Positions 1 to 8,875 of a stretch of DNA of 40,566 nucleotides are shown here, piece after piece (position 1 is the first letter of the stretch; every line of letters begins with the position of its first letter). Under the pieces are notes generated by a model. It worked only from the letters and a program-made list of their open reading frames with translations, was not told the DNA's origin and did no database searches. The stretch is from positions 1 through 40,566 of the forward strand of contig CAMBSS010000015.1 in assembly GCA_945870465.1 (NCBI GenBank), given 5' to 3'. The translations under genes were made by a program, and so were the position numbers. This stretch comes from Bordetella parapertussis (GTDB lineage Bacteria; Pseudomonadota; Gammaproteobacteria; Burkholderiales; SG8-41).

Positions 1-189
1 ACTGGCGCGCGCGGCGCCGCTCATGCCGACATCGATGCGCTCGCGGATGCTATCGTGCGGCTGTCCGCGCTCGCGCTCGATTTGAAGGATGTAGTTGCGG
101 AGCTCGATATCAATCCGCTGTTCGTGTTTCCCAGGGGCCAAGGCGTGAAGGCGGGCGATGCCTTGATCAAGCCGCTGGTGCGTTCCTAG
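1..189 (+). CDS. ADP-forming acyl-CoA/acetate-CoA ligase, C-terminal end (partial)
   Basis: The 5' part lies outside the window; 62 codons remain before the TAG at 187-189. The visible translation contains VAELDINPLFV, the acidic strand typical of the end of the ATP-grasp domain in ADP-forming acetyl-CoA synthetases and related CoA ligases, where ELDINPL helps bind metal and nucleotide. These enzymes make an acyl-CoA from a carboxylate, ATP and CoA. The location next to an acyl-CoA dehydrogenase and an SDR fits a short acyl-CoA catabolic operon, now split by the HNH-containing repeat. The exact acid cannot be told from this fragment. Succinyl-CoA ligase beta subunit is a less likely alternative because the ending is of the acetate-CoA ligase type. 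Confidence 0.75.
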   Translation, partial: TGARGAAHADIDALADAIVRLSALALDLKDVVAELDINPLFVFPRGQGVKAGDALIKPLVRS

Positions 190-196
190 AGCAGTT

Positions 197-250
197 CAAA
201 AGCATTTTTAACCGCCGATAAACGCCGATGAACGCCGATCACGTTACCGT
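197..250. repeat. Left arm of inverted repeat enclosing the HNH gene
   Basis: Three near-copies of a 10-base word of the type CGCCGATGAA occur in tandem at about 212-239, preceded by AAAAGCATTT and followed by GATCACGTTACC. The reverse complement of this block is found at 791-846 beyond the HNH gene. The two arms share the order AAAAGC-TTT, GCCGAT words, then a GATCAC/AACGTT motif. A compact relative with the same word lies at 31880-31990. It could also act as a transcription hairpin. Confidence 0.7.
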
Positions 251-379
251 TATTGAGTAATGACAGTCGCGAGCGCAGAATTGCGCAATATGGAGGCTGG
301 CTGAAGTGTTATCGAATCCGTCAACTAAATCGGCAGCTAAACTTTCAGCCAATACACGTTGGGCGTCGTCGGAGACAGT

Positions 380-754
380 GTGAATACTTGGGGCATCCCT
401 GATTGGCTAGAGACTGAGGTAAGGGCTCGCGACAAGGTGTGTGTCTATTGCGGAACCGAAATGCTCGAGAAAATCCCAAAAGGGCACGCGCGTAGGACGG
501 CAGCCACATGGGAACACATCATTAACGATGCTCGCATCATTACGCGGGAGAACATCGCTCGTTGCTGCGCTGGTTGCAATTCAAGCAAAGGTCAGAAAGA
601 TCTTGCCGCATGGCTGCTCTCCTCGTACTGTAAGAAACGTGGAATCACTAAGGACACAGTTTCGGACGTCGTGAAGCATGCGTTGCAGCGAACAATGCTC
701 AAGGACGCCCAACCCCCGGTCGCAGGCGACGCGCGAGAAGCCGTGCGCGCCTGA
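380..754 (+). CDS. Small HNH endonuclease domain protein
   Basis: A 124-residue protein with a compact zinc-supported HNH (beta-beta-alpha metal) nuclease fold. C21-x2-C24 forms the first zinc knuckle, H46 (in TWEHI) is the expected catalytic histidine, N58 is the middle Asn, and C63-x2-C66 followed by NSSKG forms the second knuckle and final Asn. The GTG at 380 is chosen because GGAG at 371-374 lies 5 bases upstream; a TTG at 359 is an alternative. HNH proteins of this size act in homing, restriction or repair, and the sequence does not say which. Its base composition looks less GC-rich than its neighbours, and it is bracketed by inverted repeat arms (197-250, 791-846) inside what was probably one catabolic operon. 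This suggests an inserted, possibly selfish, gene. Confidence 0.85.
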   Translation: MNTWGIPDWLETEVRARDKVCVYCGTEMLEKIPKGHARRTAATWEHIINDARIITRENIARCCAGCNSSKGQKDLAAWLLSSYCKKRGITKDTVSDVVKHALQRTMLKDAQPPVAGDAREAVRA

Positions 755-790
755 ACCGGAACGTTACTTTCTGTGATCTCTATGGTCATC

Positions 791-846
791 AGCTTTTGAC
801 TTTATCTGCGTTCATCTGCGTTCATCGGCGGCCAAACGCTTTTGCA
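791..846. repeat. Right arm of inverted repeat enclosing the HNH gene
   Basis: Contains TTTATCTGCG, TTCATCTGCG and TTCATCGGCG in tandem, the inverse of the left-arm words at 212-239, and ends in AAACGCTTTTGCA, the inverse of the left-arm AAAAGCATTT. It stops about 20 bases before the acyl-CoA dehydrogenase start, so it occupies that gene's leader. Confidence 0.7.
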
Positions 847-865
847 TTAGGCTTTAAGGAAAATT

Positions 866-2005
866 ATGCAGACCTCAACTGAAGTCACCCAACTTTGTGA
901 CGAACTGCGACGTTTCTTGCTCAAAGAAGTCGATCCACGCTCGCGCTGGATCGAGGAGAACGATGCCATTCCCGACGACCTCTTTGCGAAGACGCGCGAA
1001 CTGGGACTCTTCGGCCTTACTATCCCCGAGCAGTACGGCGGTATCGGTCTCGACCTCGCGGGCAAGTGCGCGATCGAGGAAGTCATGGGGTCGACCAATT
1101 ACGGGTTTGCGACGCTCATCGGCAATCACACCGGCATCAGCACGACCGGCATCACGGCGCTTGGCAACGAGGCGCAAAAGAAAAAATACCTGCCGCGTAT
1201 GGCGACAGGTGAATGGGTCGGCTGCTTTGCGCTCACCGAAGCCGAGGCGGGCTCCGATCCGGCCGCGATGCGGACCACCGCGGTGAAAAAAGGTGATCGC
1301 TACGTATTGAACGGCGAAAAGATTTACATCACCAATGCGCCGGTTGCAAACATCTTCACCATGATGGCGGTCACTGATAAGAGCAAGGGGGTGAAAGGCA
1401 TTTCGGCTTTCGTCCTCGAACGCGGCTTCAAAGGGCTGTCGGTCGGCAAGAACGAATTGAAAATGGGCATGCACGGCTGCACGACGGCGCCGGTCATCAT
1501 GCAAGATTGCGAAGTGCCGGCGGAAAACCTGCTCGGCGCCGAAGGTATGGGTTACGTGCAGGCGTTGAAGACGCTCACCGCCGGGCGCGTCACCGTCGCC
1601 GCGCGCTGCTGCGGCATGATGGACAAGCTGATTGCCCGCAGCGCCGATTACATGAAAGTGCGCAGCCAGGGCGGCCACAAGCTTGCCGAGTACCAGGGGT
1701 TGCAGTGGATGCTCGCGGACATGGCGGTCCAGCGTGACGCGGCGCGTTTGCTGACGCGACGCGGCATAGACACGCTGATGAGCGGGGAACGTGGCACGCT
1801 CGAAGCCGCAATGGCGAAACTTTATGCAACCGAGGCGCTCGGCAAAGTGGTCGATGCCGCGGTGCAGATCCACGGCGGCATGGGTTACATGCGCGAGGCG
1901 GGCATCGAAACGACCTACCGCGACGCGCGCATCGTGCGCATCTACGAAGGCACTTCCGAAATCCAGCGCAACATCATTGCTGCGCAGATATTGAAAGACC
2001 ATTAA
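866..2005 (+). CDS. Acyl-CoA dehydrogenase
   Basis: A 379-residue FAD flavoenzyme of the acyl-CoA dehydrogenase family, which introduces an alpha-beta double bond into an acyl-CoA and passes electrons to ETF. Length is normal for the family. The first signature, CFALTEAEAGSD, is at about 120-131 and contacts FAD and substrate. The second, YEGTSEIQRN, is near the C-terminus, and E361 corresponds to the catalytic base of medium-chain, short-chain and glutaryl-type enzymes. The C-terminal arginine-rich helix (MREAGIETTYRDARI) is intact. The ATG at 866 follows AAGGAAA. The context of CoA ligase upstream and SDR downstream suggests successive steps on one acyl-CoA. The acyl chain is not determinable from the sequence. 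Confidence 0.93.
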   Translation: MQTSTEVTQLCDELRRFLLKEVDPRSRWIEENDAIPDDLFAKTRELGLFGLTIPEQYGGIGLDLAGKCAIEEVMGSTNYGFATLIGNHTGISTTGITALGNEAQKKKYLPRMATGEWVGCFALTEAEAGSDPAAMRTTAVKKGDRYVLNGEKIYITNAPVANIFTMMAVTDKSKGVKGISAFVLERGFKGLSVGKNELKMGMHGCTTAPVIMQDCEVPAENLLGAEGMGYVQALKTLTAGRVTVAARCCGMMDKLIARSADYMKVRSQGGHKLAEYQGLQWMLADMAVQRDAARLLTRRGIDTLMSGERGTLEAAMAKLYATEALGKVVDAAVQIHGGMGYMREAGIETTYRDARIVRIYEGTSEIQRNIIAAQILKDH

Positions 2006-2013
2006 AGCTTAAA

Positions 2014-2130
2014 CCTGGAACCGCAAAGGACGCAAAGGGCGCAAAGGAAAACCGGGAAAGCAGTATTCTTGTAGTTATTGTTTTTGGTTTGCTTCTACCT
2101 TCGTGTCCTTTGCGTCCTTCGCGGTTCAAG
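2014..2130. repeat. Intergenic palindrome, GCAAAGG-word type
   Basis: Left arm at 2018-2050 has three GCAAAGG words (ACCGCAAAGGACGCAAAGG-type). Right arm at 2100-2130 carries their inverse and ends in GCGGTTCAAGATTGA. The AT-richer loop is about 50 bases. The same right-arm ending recurs at 14493-14507, so these are copies of one element family. As RNA it would make a long hairpin between the dehydrogenase and SDR genes. Confidence 0.75.
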
Positions 2131-2175
2131 ATTGAGTTTTTCGATAGCCCAGTACACAGAGTGAGAGGTGAAGAA

Positions 2176-2952
2176 GTGGCGACAGTTCAGCAATTGATGA
2201 GTCTGGAAGGCCGCGTGAGCGTGATTACCGGCGGCGCGACCGGCCTCGGTCTGCAGATGGCGCATGCACTGGCGGAGGCGGGCTCGCACATCGTGATCTC
2301 CTCGCGCAAGCTCGAAAACTGCGAGGCGGCGGCGCACGAGATAGAGAAAATTGGCGTCAAGGCGCTCGCCGTCGGCTGCGACGTGACGAAAGCCGATCAG
2401 GTCGAGGCGATGAAAGATGCGGTGCTGAAAAAATTCGGGCGCGTCGACGTGCTGGTGAACAACGCAGGCCGCGCGTGGGTGGCGCCGCCGGAAGATATGC
2501 CGCTTGACCGTTGGCAGCAGGTATTGGACCTCAATATCACCGCGCCATTTTTGTGCGCGCAGGCGTTGGGCCGCGAAATGATCAAGGCGAAGCGCGGCAA
2601 GATCATCAACATCGCATCGATTGCCGGCCTCGTCGGGCGCAATCCGCAAGCCTACAACTCGATTGCTTACGGCACGAGCAAAGGCGCGCTGGTCAATTTC
2701 ACGCGCGATCTCGCCGTCAAATGGGCGCAGCATAATATCCAGGTCAATGCGATCTGCCCGGGGTTTTTCGTGACGTCCATCAACGAGAAAATGTTCGAAA
2801 AAAACGCGGAGCAGATATTGCGCGAGATCCCGCTGCATCGCACCGGCGGCGGCGACGACCTGAAAGGCATTTCGGTGCTGCTCGCGTCCGATGCGTCGAA
2901 CTTCATGACTGGAGCAGTGATTCCGGTGGATGGCGGTTCCACCGCCTGGTAA
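2176..2952 (+). CDS. SDR family oxidoreductase
   Basis: A 258-residue classical short-chain dehydrogenase/reductase. The nucleotide-binding motif TGGATGLG is at 18-25, NNAG follows beta-4, and the catalytic set is S148 (in IASIAG), Y165 and K169 (YGTSK). It ends with the VDGG motif normal for the family. The reaction is reversible oxidation of an alcohol or hydroxyacyl group with NAD(P). The open frame extends upstream into the repeat, but the GTG at 2176 is preferred: AGAGG at 2163-2167 precedes it and homology begins right after. The ATG at 2197 is an alternative. Placed behind the acyl-CoA dehydrogenase, a 3-hydroxyacyl-type role is possible, but gluconate-5-dehydrogenase-like enzymes look similar. 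Confidence 0.88.
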   Translation: MATVQQLMSLEGRVSVITGGATGLGLQMAHALAEAGSHIVISSRKLENCEAAAHEIEKIGVKALAVGCDVTKADQVEAMKDAVLKKFGRVDVLVNNAGRAWVAPPEDMPLDRWQQVLDLNITAPFLCAQALGREMIKAKRGKIINIASIAGLVGRNPQAYNSIAYGTSKGALVNFTRDLAVKWAQHNIQVNAICPGFFVTSINEKMFEKNAEQILREIPLHRTGGGDDLKGISVLLASDASNFMTGAVIPVDGGSTAW

Positions 2953-2956
2953 CTCT

Positions 2957-3030
2957 TGGGGAGAGACGAAAAAGCAGGATAGACGATAGACGGTTTTCCT
3001 TCTCTCGTCTCTCGCCTGGCGTCTCTCGGG
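2957..3030. repeat. Intergenic palindrome, GAGACGA-word type
   Basis: Left arm at 2957-2990 reads GGGAGAGACGA, then GATAGACGATAGAC. Right arm at 3001-3030 reads TTCTCTCGTCTCTCG and GGCGTCTCTCGG, the approximate inverse. It sits exactly between the convergent SDR and Bug genes, so it may serve both as a terminator, although no clear T-tract is present. Confidence 0.5.
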
Positions 3031-4005
3031 TTATTCCGCCTTCACGCCCGCCGCTTTAACGACTTTCGACCACGTTTCGTTTTCCTTGCGCACGAATTCG
3101 GCGAACTGTGCGGGCGTGTTGCCGATCGGTTCCATGCCCTGGCTGGCGAGACGCTCCTTCACGTCGGGCAGCTTGAGCAATTTGGCGGCATCGGCCGAAA
3201 GACGCTCGGTAATGTCGCGCGGCAGCTTGGCCGGTCCCCACATGCCGAGCCACAGGCCGGCGTAAAAACCGGGCACGCCGGCTTCGGCTATCGTCGGCAC
3301 GTCCGGCAGCGCAGGGGTGCGTTGCGTGCCGGTTACACCGAGCGCTTTGACGCGTCCCGCCTTGATGAATGGAATGGCGACCGACAGCGTGTCGAACAGC
3401 ATGGACACCTGTCCCGAAAACAAGTCCGGATAGACCAGTGCAGTGCCTTTGTACGGGATGTGCGTCATGTTGATGCCCGTCTGCAGCTTGAGCAATTCGC
3501 CCGACAGGTGGAATTGCGTGCCGACGCCCGACGAGCCGTAATTGAGCTGGCCAGCCCTGGCTTTAGCCAGCGCAATGAAATCCTTGAGTGAAGCGGCTGG
3601 CAGCGTGCCTGACACCATGAGCACTGTAGGCGTCGACGATAGCTCCGTAATCGCCGCGAAATCTTTCATCGGATCGTACGGCGGCTTCGCGTAAAGGTGA
3701 GGGCCGATCGCGTGCGTGCTTACGGTCGAAGTGAGGATGGTGTAGCCGTCGGGCTGCGCGTCGAGCATCAACCGCGAGCCTATGGTGCCGCCGGCGCCGG
3801 GACGGTTGTCGACGACCACCTGGTGGCCGAGACTTTCGCTGAGCTTTTGCGCAACGACCCGCGCGAGCAGGTCGGTGGCGCCGCCCGGCGGAAACGGGAC
3901 GATCATGCGCACGGGCTTGGTCGGGTACGTTTGCGCGAGCGCAACGCCACTCATCAGCCATGCGCTGGCGGCGATCAATAACACAATTATTTGTCGTGGT
4001 TTCAT
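3031..4005 (-). CDS. Bug/TctC-family tripartite tricarboxylate transporter substrate-binding protein
   Basis: A 324-residue periplasmic binding protein. A Sec signal peptide is clear (basic MKPR, hydrophobic core to about residue 23, cleavage after VALA before QTYPTKPVR). The family hallmarks follow: IVPFPPGGATD near 40-50, NRPGAGGTIG, DGYTIL and the ligand-site HIPYKG. These proteins bind a carboxylate in the periplasm for TctA/TctB membrane partners, but no tctAB genes are in the window, so this is an orphan binder. The start has AGGAAAGG just upstream. It is convergent with the SDR and divergent from the efflux operon, so it is probably monocistronic. Confidence 0.93.
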   Translation of the reverse strand: MKPRQIIVLLIAASAWLMSGVALAQTYPTKPVRMIVPFPPGGATDLLARVVAQKLSESLGHQVVVDNRPGAGGTIGSRLMLDAQPDGYTILTSTVSTHAIGPHLYAKPPYDPMKDFAAITELSSTPTVLMVSGTLPAASLKDFIALAKARAGQLNYGSSGVGTQFHLSGELLKLQTGINMTHIPYKGTALVYPDLFSGQVSMLFDTLSVAIPFIKAGRVKALGVTGTQRTPALPDVPTIAEAGVPGFYAGLWLGMWGPAKLPRDITERLSADAAKLLKLPDVKERLASQGMEPIGNTPAQFAEFVRKENETWSKVVKAAGVKAE

Positions 4006-4215
4006 GCGGGCGCCTTTCCTGGTCGCGGTTATCGTAGCACGGCAAAATCTGCCGCCGCGCTCTGTACGGTCTGAGACATACCGGGTTGATACACTGTTTT
4101 ACAATTTTCCGGGTTTGCGGCGGCGGTAAATCTCCACCGCCGCCGCCATTTCCTCTATGATAACCGGCTGTTTGCGCGGCGCCATGCGCGCCCATAAATA
4201 AAGAGAAAAAGTCCC
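4006..4215. promoter_or_regulatory. Divergent intergenic region with a GC-rich hairpin
   Basis: This 210-base gap must contain the promoters of the leftward Bug gene and the rightward efflux operon. An exact 11-base inverted repeat, GCGGCGGCGGT at 4117-4127 and its inverse at 4136-4146, would form a hairpin with an 8-base loop about 70 bases before the efflux start. It could be an operator or leader structure. I found no convincing -35/-10 pair with correct spacing, and no regulator gene lies beside the operon. Confidence 0.35.
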
Positions 4216-5733
4216 ATGCGATTCGTTAAATGGCTGGTCTCACAATTGCACTGGCTGCTGCTTTTTCTGGCAGTGGCCGCAGGTGCGGGTTATTACGTTT
4301 ACACGCGGCCCGCGGAAGACGCGCAGCCGGCGGCCGGCAAGAAAGGCGGCCGCGACGCGGCTTCCCGCGTCACGCCAGTCGTTGCGCAGCCGGCGGCCAA
4401 GAAGGACGTCAATGTTTACCTGACCGCGCTCGGCACGGTGACGCCATTAAAGACCGTGACGGTCAGAAGCCGCGTAGACGGCCAGTTGATGCGCGTGCTG
4501 TTTCGCGAAGGACAGCTGGTGCGAGAAGGCGAGTTGCTGGCGGAAATCGATCCGCGCCCGTTCCAGGCCGCGCTGATGCAGGCTGAAGGGCAGATGACAC
4601 GCGACCAGGCTTTGCTCGCGAACGCGCGCATCGACCTCGAACGCTACCGTGTGCTGCTCGCGCAGGATTCGATCGCCAAGCAGCTCGTCGATACGCAGGC
4701 CGCCCTGGTGAAGCAGTATGAAGGCACAGTGACCATAGATTCCGGCCTCGTCGACAATGCGCGCCTGCAACTCGCGTACTCGCGGGTGGCGGCGCCAATC
4801 CCGGGCCGGCTCGGTTTGCGCACGGTGGACGCGGGCAATATCGTGCGCTCGAGCGACACCAGCGGTCTCGTCGTCATCACGCAGTTGCAGCCAATCACCG
4901 TTATCTTCACGATCCCGCAGGACAATCTGCAGGTCGTGTTGAAGCGTATCCAGTCGGGCGACAAGGTGCCGGTCGACGCCTTCGACCGCGATCAGAAAGT
5001 GAAGTTGGCCAGCGGAGTTCTGCTGACCATCGACAACCAGATCGATACGACCACCGGCACCGTCAAGCTCAAAGCGCAGTTTCCCAACGACGACAGCAAG
5101 CTCTTTCCCAACCAGTTCGTCAATGTGCGCATGCTGATCGACACCCGCGCCGAGGTCACCACCGTGCCGAGCGCGGCACTCCAGCGCGGCGCGCGCGGCC
5201 TCTTCCTTTACGTGGTCAAGGAGGACCGTACGGTTACCCTGCGCGACGCAAAAACCGGGCCGACCGAAAACGACTACACGGTGATCGAGTCCGGCATCGA
5301 ACCCGGTGAACTCGTCGTCACCGACGGCATGGACCGTCTGCGCGAGGGCGCGAAAGTCGAGTTGCCGACCAAGGATGGCGCTGCGCCAGGCAAGGGCGGC
5401 GATGGCACGCGGCGAAAAGGCGGCGGGCGCCGCAAAGGTGGCGAAGCGGCCGAAGGCGACAAGAGCGGCGCCGCTGAGAAAAGCGCCGCCGAAAAAAACG
5501 CCGGCGAGAAAAGTAGTGCTGATAAGAGCGAGGGCGGCAAGGGCGGCGGCGACAAGAGTGGTAGTGAGGGCGGCCGTCGCTACAAAGGCGACGGTGAAAG
5601 AAGCGGCGCGGGCGATAAGGCAGCCAGCGCAGGCAAAAGCGAAGGCGACAAAGGCAGCGGAGAAGGCCGCCGCTATCGGGGCGGTCGCGATAAGGGTGGT
5701 GACGCAAAAAGCGGCGAGAAGGCGGGCGAATAA
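4216..5733 (+). CDS. mdtA: RND efflux periplasmic adaptor (MdtA-like) with long charged C-terminal tail
   Basis: A 505-residue membrane fusion protein joining an RND pump to an outer-membrane channel. An N-terminal hydrophobic anchor/signal (about 8-30) is followed by the lipoyl half-motif (VRSRVDGQLMRVLFREGQLV), an alpha-hairpin, the second lipoyl half, a beta-barrel and the membrane-proximal domain, ending near residue 383. Residues 384-505 are an extra Gly/Lys/Ser/Glu/Arg-rich, low-complexity tail with repeated GGDKSG- and GRRYKGDGE-like units, including two GRRY blocks. Typical MdtA proteins are about 400-415 residues, with at most a short tail. The tail is probably disordered and periplasmic. 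It lies 16 bases before the first pump gene, so it is the first gene of an MdtABC/MuxABC-like operon. Confidence 0.9.
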   Translation: MRFVKWLVSQLHWLLLFLAVAAGAGYYVYTRPAEDAQPAAGKKGGRDAASRVTPVVAQPAAKKDVNVYLTALGTVTPLKTVTVRSRVDGQLMRVLFREGQLVREGELLAEIDPRPFQAALMQAEGQMTRDQALLANARIDLERYRVLLAQDSIAKQLVDTQAALVKQYEGTVTIDSGLVDNARLQLAYSRVAAPIPGRLGLRTVDAGNIVRSSDTSGLVVITQLQPITVIFTIPQDNLQVVLKRIQSGDKVPVDAFDRDQKVKLASGVLLTIDNQIDTTTGTVKLKAQFPNDDSKLFPNQFVNVRMLIDTRAEVTTVPSAALQRGARGLFLYVVKEDRTVTLRDAKTGPTENDYTVIESGIEPGELVVTDGMDRLREGAKVELPTKDGAAPGKGGDGTRRKGGGRRKGGEAAEGDKSGAAEKSAAEKNAGEKSSADKSEGGKGGGDKSGSEGGRRYKGDGERSGAGDKAASAGKSEGDKGSGEGRRYRGGRDKGGDAKSGEKAGE

Positions 5734-5749
5734 CCAGCGCACCTGACGG

Positions 5750-8700
5750 ATGAACCCCTCTCGTCTATTTATTCTGCGCCCGGTGGCGACGTCGCTGCTG
5801 ATGGTCGCCATTCTGCTGTCGGGCGTTTTCGCCTACCGGCAGCTGCCGCTGTCGGCGCTGCCGGAAGTCGACTATCCGACGATACAGGTGGTCGCTTTTT
5901 ATCCGGGCGCCAGTCCCGACGTCATGACGTCATCGGTGACGGCGCCGCTCGAGCGCCAGTTCGGGCAGATGCCGGGCTTAAAGCAGATGTCGTCGACGAG
6001 CTCCGGCGGCGCGACGGTGATCACACTCCAATTCAACCTCGAGCTTCCCCTCGACATTGCCGAGCAGGAGGTGCAGGCCGCGATCAACGCCGGCTCCAAC
6101 CTGTTGCCGCCCGATTTGCCGGCGCCGCCCATCTACAGCAAGGTCAATCCGGCCGATACGCCCATCCTTACCCTCGGCGTGACGTCGAGCACGCTGCAGC
6201 TGCCCGCGGTGCAGAACCTCGTCGATACGCGGCTCGCGCAGAAGATCTCCCAGGTTTCCGGCGTCGGCCTCGTGACGCTGAGCGGTGGGCAGCGTCCGGC
6301 GGTGCGCGTGCAGGTCAATCCCAAGGCGCTCACCGCCAACGGGCTGAATCTGGAGGATGTCCGCCTGGGCATCGCGGCCTCCAACGTGAACCAGGCCAAG
6401 GGCAGTTTCGACGGGCCGCAGCGTGCTTACACCATAGACGCCAACGATCAGCTGCGCACCGCGGCCGAATACAGTCGCGTCGTCATCGCGTATCGCAACG
6501 GCGCGCCTATTTTCCTTGCGGACGTCGCCGACGTCGTCGAGGACGCCGAGAACGTGCGGCTCGCCGCGTGGATGAACGACGTGCCGGCGGTCATCGTCAA
6601 CATTCAGCGCCAGCCCGGCGCCAACGTCATCGAGGTCGTCGACCGCGTGAAGGCCTTGCTGCCGCAATTGCAGGGCTCGCTGCCGGCGTCGATCGACATT
6701 GCCGTGCTGACCGATCGCACCACGACCATCCGCGCCTCGGTGAATGACGTGCAGTTCGAATTGCTGCTCGCGGTGGCGCTGGTGGTGATGGTGATATTCG
6801 TGTTCCTGCGCAATGTCGCTGCCACCATCATCCCCAGCGTTGCAGTGCCGCTGTCGCTGGTCGGCACGTTCGGCGTGATGTACCTCGCCGGCTTCAGCAT
6901 CAACAATCTGACCCTGATGGCGCTGACGATCGCGACCGGCTTCGTGGTCGACGACGCGATCGTCATGATCGAAAACATTTCGCGCTACATCGAAAAGGGC
7001 GAGGAGCCGATGGCGGCCGCCCTCAAAGGTGCCGAGCAGATCGGCTTCACGATCATCTCGCTGACCGTATCGCTGATCGCAGTGCTGATTCCGCTGCTGT
7101 TCATGGGTGACGTGGTGGGGCGGCTCTTTCGCGAATTCGCGATTACGCTCGCCGTGGCCATCCTGATCTCGGCGGTGGTGTCATTGACCCTCACGCCGAT
7201 GATGTGCGCGCGCCTGCTGCGCCATACGCCGGAAGCCGAGCAGAGCAAGTTCTATCGCACGACCGGCCGCTGGTTCGACGCCATCATCGCGCGCTACGGC
7301 GTAATGTTGAAATGGGTACTCGACCGCCAGGGCCTGACGCTGCTGGTCGCCATCGGCACGCTGGCAATAGCCGTGGTGCTGTATGTTTTCATACCCAAGG
7401 GATTTTTCCCGGTGCAGGACACCGGTGTGATCCAGGGCATATCCGAAGCCCCGCAATCGATTTCATTCGGCGCCATGGCCGAGCGCCAGCAGGCGCTGGC
7501 CAAGGTCATCCTCGAGGATCCGGCGGTCGAAAGCCTGTCCTCGTTCATCGGCGTCGACGGCACCAACACGACGCTCAACAGCGGGCGCATGCTGATCAAT
7601 CTGAAAGAGCATTCGAAACGCGCGGGCATGACCGAGGTCATCCGCCGGTTAAAGGAACGGCTGGCCCACCACGAAGGCATGATGCTCTACATGCAGCCGG
7701 TGCAGGACCTGACGATCGAGGACCGCGTAAGCCGCACGCAATTCCAGTTCACGCTCGACACCGCAAACCCGGAAGAACTGGGCGTGCAGGCGCGCCGCGT
7801 GGTGGAGGGCATGGCGCAGCTGCCGCAGGTCATCGACGTCGCCAGCGACCTGCAGGACCAGGGGTTGCAGGCGTTCCTGCAGATCGACCGCGATTCCGCG
7901 GGGCGGCTGGGCGTCACGACGGCTGCCATCGACAACGTGCTGTACAACGCGTTCGGCCAGCGCCTGGTGTCGACGATATTCACGCAATCGAGCCAGTATC
8001 GCGTCGTGCTCGAGGTCAAACCCGAGTTTCGCAAGGGGCCGGGCTCGCTGCTTGACCTTTACGTGCCGAGTAACACCGGCACGCAGGTGCCGCTTTCCGC
8101 GATCACCAAGCTGGTGGAAAAGCCGGGGCCGCTGGCGATCAACCATCAGGGCCAGTTTCCCGCCGCGACCATCTCATTCAACGTGGCGAAAGGCTATTCC
8201 CTGGGCGACGCCGTCAAGGCGATCGAGCAACTGCAAAAAGATCTCGCCGTGCCGATCAGCGTGCGCACGACTTTCCAGGGCGCGGCTGCCGCATTTCGCG
8301 CATCGCTGGGGAATACGCTCCTCCTGATACTGGCGGCGATCATCACGATGTACATCGTCCTCGGCGTGTTGTACGAAAGCTATATACACCCGGTGACCAT
8401 TTTGTCGACGCTGCCGTCCGCCGGCGTCGGCGCGCTGCTGGCGCTCATCATTTCGCGCACTGACCTCGGCATCATCGGCATCATCGGCATCATTCTTCTC
8501 ATCGGCATCGTCAAGAAAAACGCGATCATGATGATCGACTTCGCGCTCGACGCCGAACGCACCGAAGGCAAATCTCCGCGCGAAGCGATCTACCAGGCCT
8601 GCCTGCTGCGTTTCCGGCCGATTCTGATGACCACGATGTCGGCGCTGCTGGGGGCGCTGCCGCTGATGCTGGGCGGCGGGGTGGGTTCCGAGCTGCGCTT

Positions 8701-8875
8701 TCCGCTCGGCGTCACCATGGTCGGCGGCCTTATCGTCAGCCAGTTGCTGACGCTGTTTACCACGCCCGTGATCTATCTCGCGTTTGACCGCCTGGCGCGG
8801 CGCGTCGAGAACGGTGTGGAAAAAAGCGGCGCGCGTCAGGTACCTCGCACCCCGGCAGAGAGCGAGCGGCCATGA
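5750..8875 (+). CDS. mdtB: RND multidrug efflux permease, MdtB/MuxB-like
   Basis: A 1041-residue inner-membrane proton/drug antiporter of the HAE1 RND family, of full length and with the usual 12-helix plan (one N-terminal helix, large periplasmic loop, helices 2-6, then the repeat). Proton-relay aspartates D401-D402 (GFVVDDAIV) and the lysine pair in GIVKKNAIM near 922 are present. It begins with [17 protein letters not shown], like MdtB. It is followed by a second, different RND gene with a 4-base overlap. This is the MdtB-MdtC arrangement, in which the two proteins form a mixed trimer; in E. coli MdtABC exports bile salts and novobiocin. Substrates here are unknown. Confidence 0.93.
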   Translation: MNPSRLFILRPVATSLLMVAILLSGVFAYRQLPLSALPEVDYPTIQVVAFYPGASPDVMTSSVTAPLERQFGQMPGLKQMSSTSSGGATVITLQFNLELPLDIAEQEVQAAINAGSNLLPPDLPAPPIYSKVNPADTPILTLGVTSSTLQLPAVQNLVDTRLAQKISQVSGVGLVTLSGGQRPAVRVQVNPKALTANGLNLEDVRLGIAASNVNQAKGSFDGPQRAYTIDANDQLRTAAEYSRVVIAYRNGAPIFLADVADVVEDAENVRLAAWMNDVPAVIVNIQRQPGANVIEVVDRVKALLPQLQGSLPASIDIAVLTDRTTTIRASVNDVQFELLLAVALVVMVIFVFLRNVAATIIPSVAVPLSLVGTFGVMYLAGFSINNLTLMALTIATGFVVDDAIVMIENISRYIEKGEEPMAAALKGAEQIGFTIISLTVSLIAVLIPLLFMGDVVGRLFREFAITLAVAILISAVVSLTLTPMMCARLLRHTPEAEQSKFYRTTGRWFDAIIARYGVMLKWVLDRQGLTLLVAIGTLAIAVVLYVFIPKGFFPVQDTGVIQGISEAPQSISFGAMAERQQALAKVILEDPAVESLSSFIGVDGTNTTLNSGRMLINLKEHSKRAGMTEVIRRLKERLAHHEGMMLYMQPVQDLTIEDRVSRTQFQFTLDTANPEELGVQARRVVEGMAQLPQVIDVASDLQDQGLQAFLQIDRDSAGRLGVTTAAIDNVLYNAFGQRLVSTIFTQSSQYRVVLEVKPEFRKGPGSLLDLYVPSNTGTQVPLSAITKLVEKPGPLAINHQGQFPAATISFNVAKGYSLGDAVKAIEQLQKDLAVPISVRTTFQGAAAAFRASLGNTLLLILAAIITMYIVLGVLYESYIHPVTILSTLPSAGVGALLALIISRTDLGIIGIIGIILLIGIVKKNAIMMIDFALDAERTEGKSPREAIYQACLLRFRPILMTTMSALLGALPLMLGGGVGSELRFPLGVTMVGGLIVSQLLTLFTTPVIYLAFDRLARRVENGVEKSGARQVPRTPAESERP

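Noticed and set aside
875..2002. A 375-codon reading frame antisense to the acyl-CoA dehydrogenase
   Set aside because: The sense frame has both family signatures and a ribosome site; the antisense product shows nothing recognisable.
4086..4105. TTGATA and TACAAT before the efflux operon as a promoter
   Set aside because: The boxes are only 8 bases apart, far from the 16-18 required for sigma-70.
5306..5746. Ala/Lys/Arg-rich histone-like product in another frame of the adaptor tail
   Set aside because: The adaptor frame is continuous to 5733. The shifted frame is only the same GC-rich repeat read one base off, with no start site. It does show how repetitive the tail DNA is.
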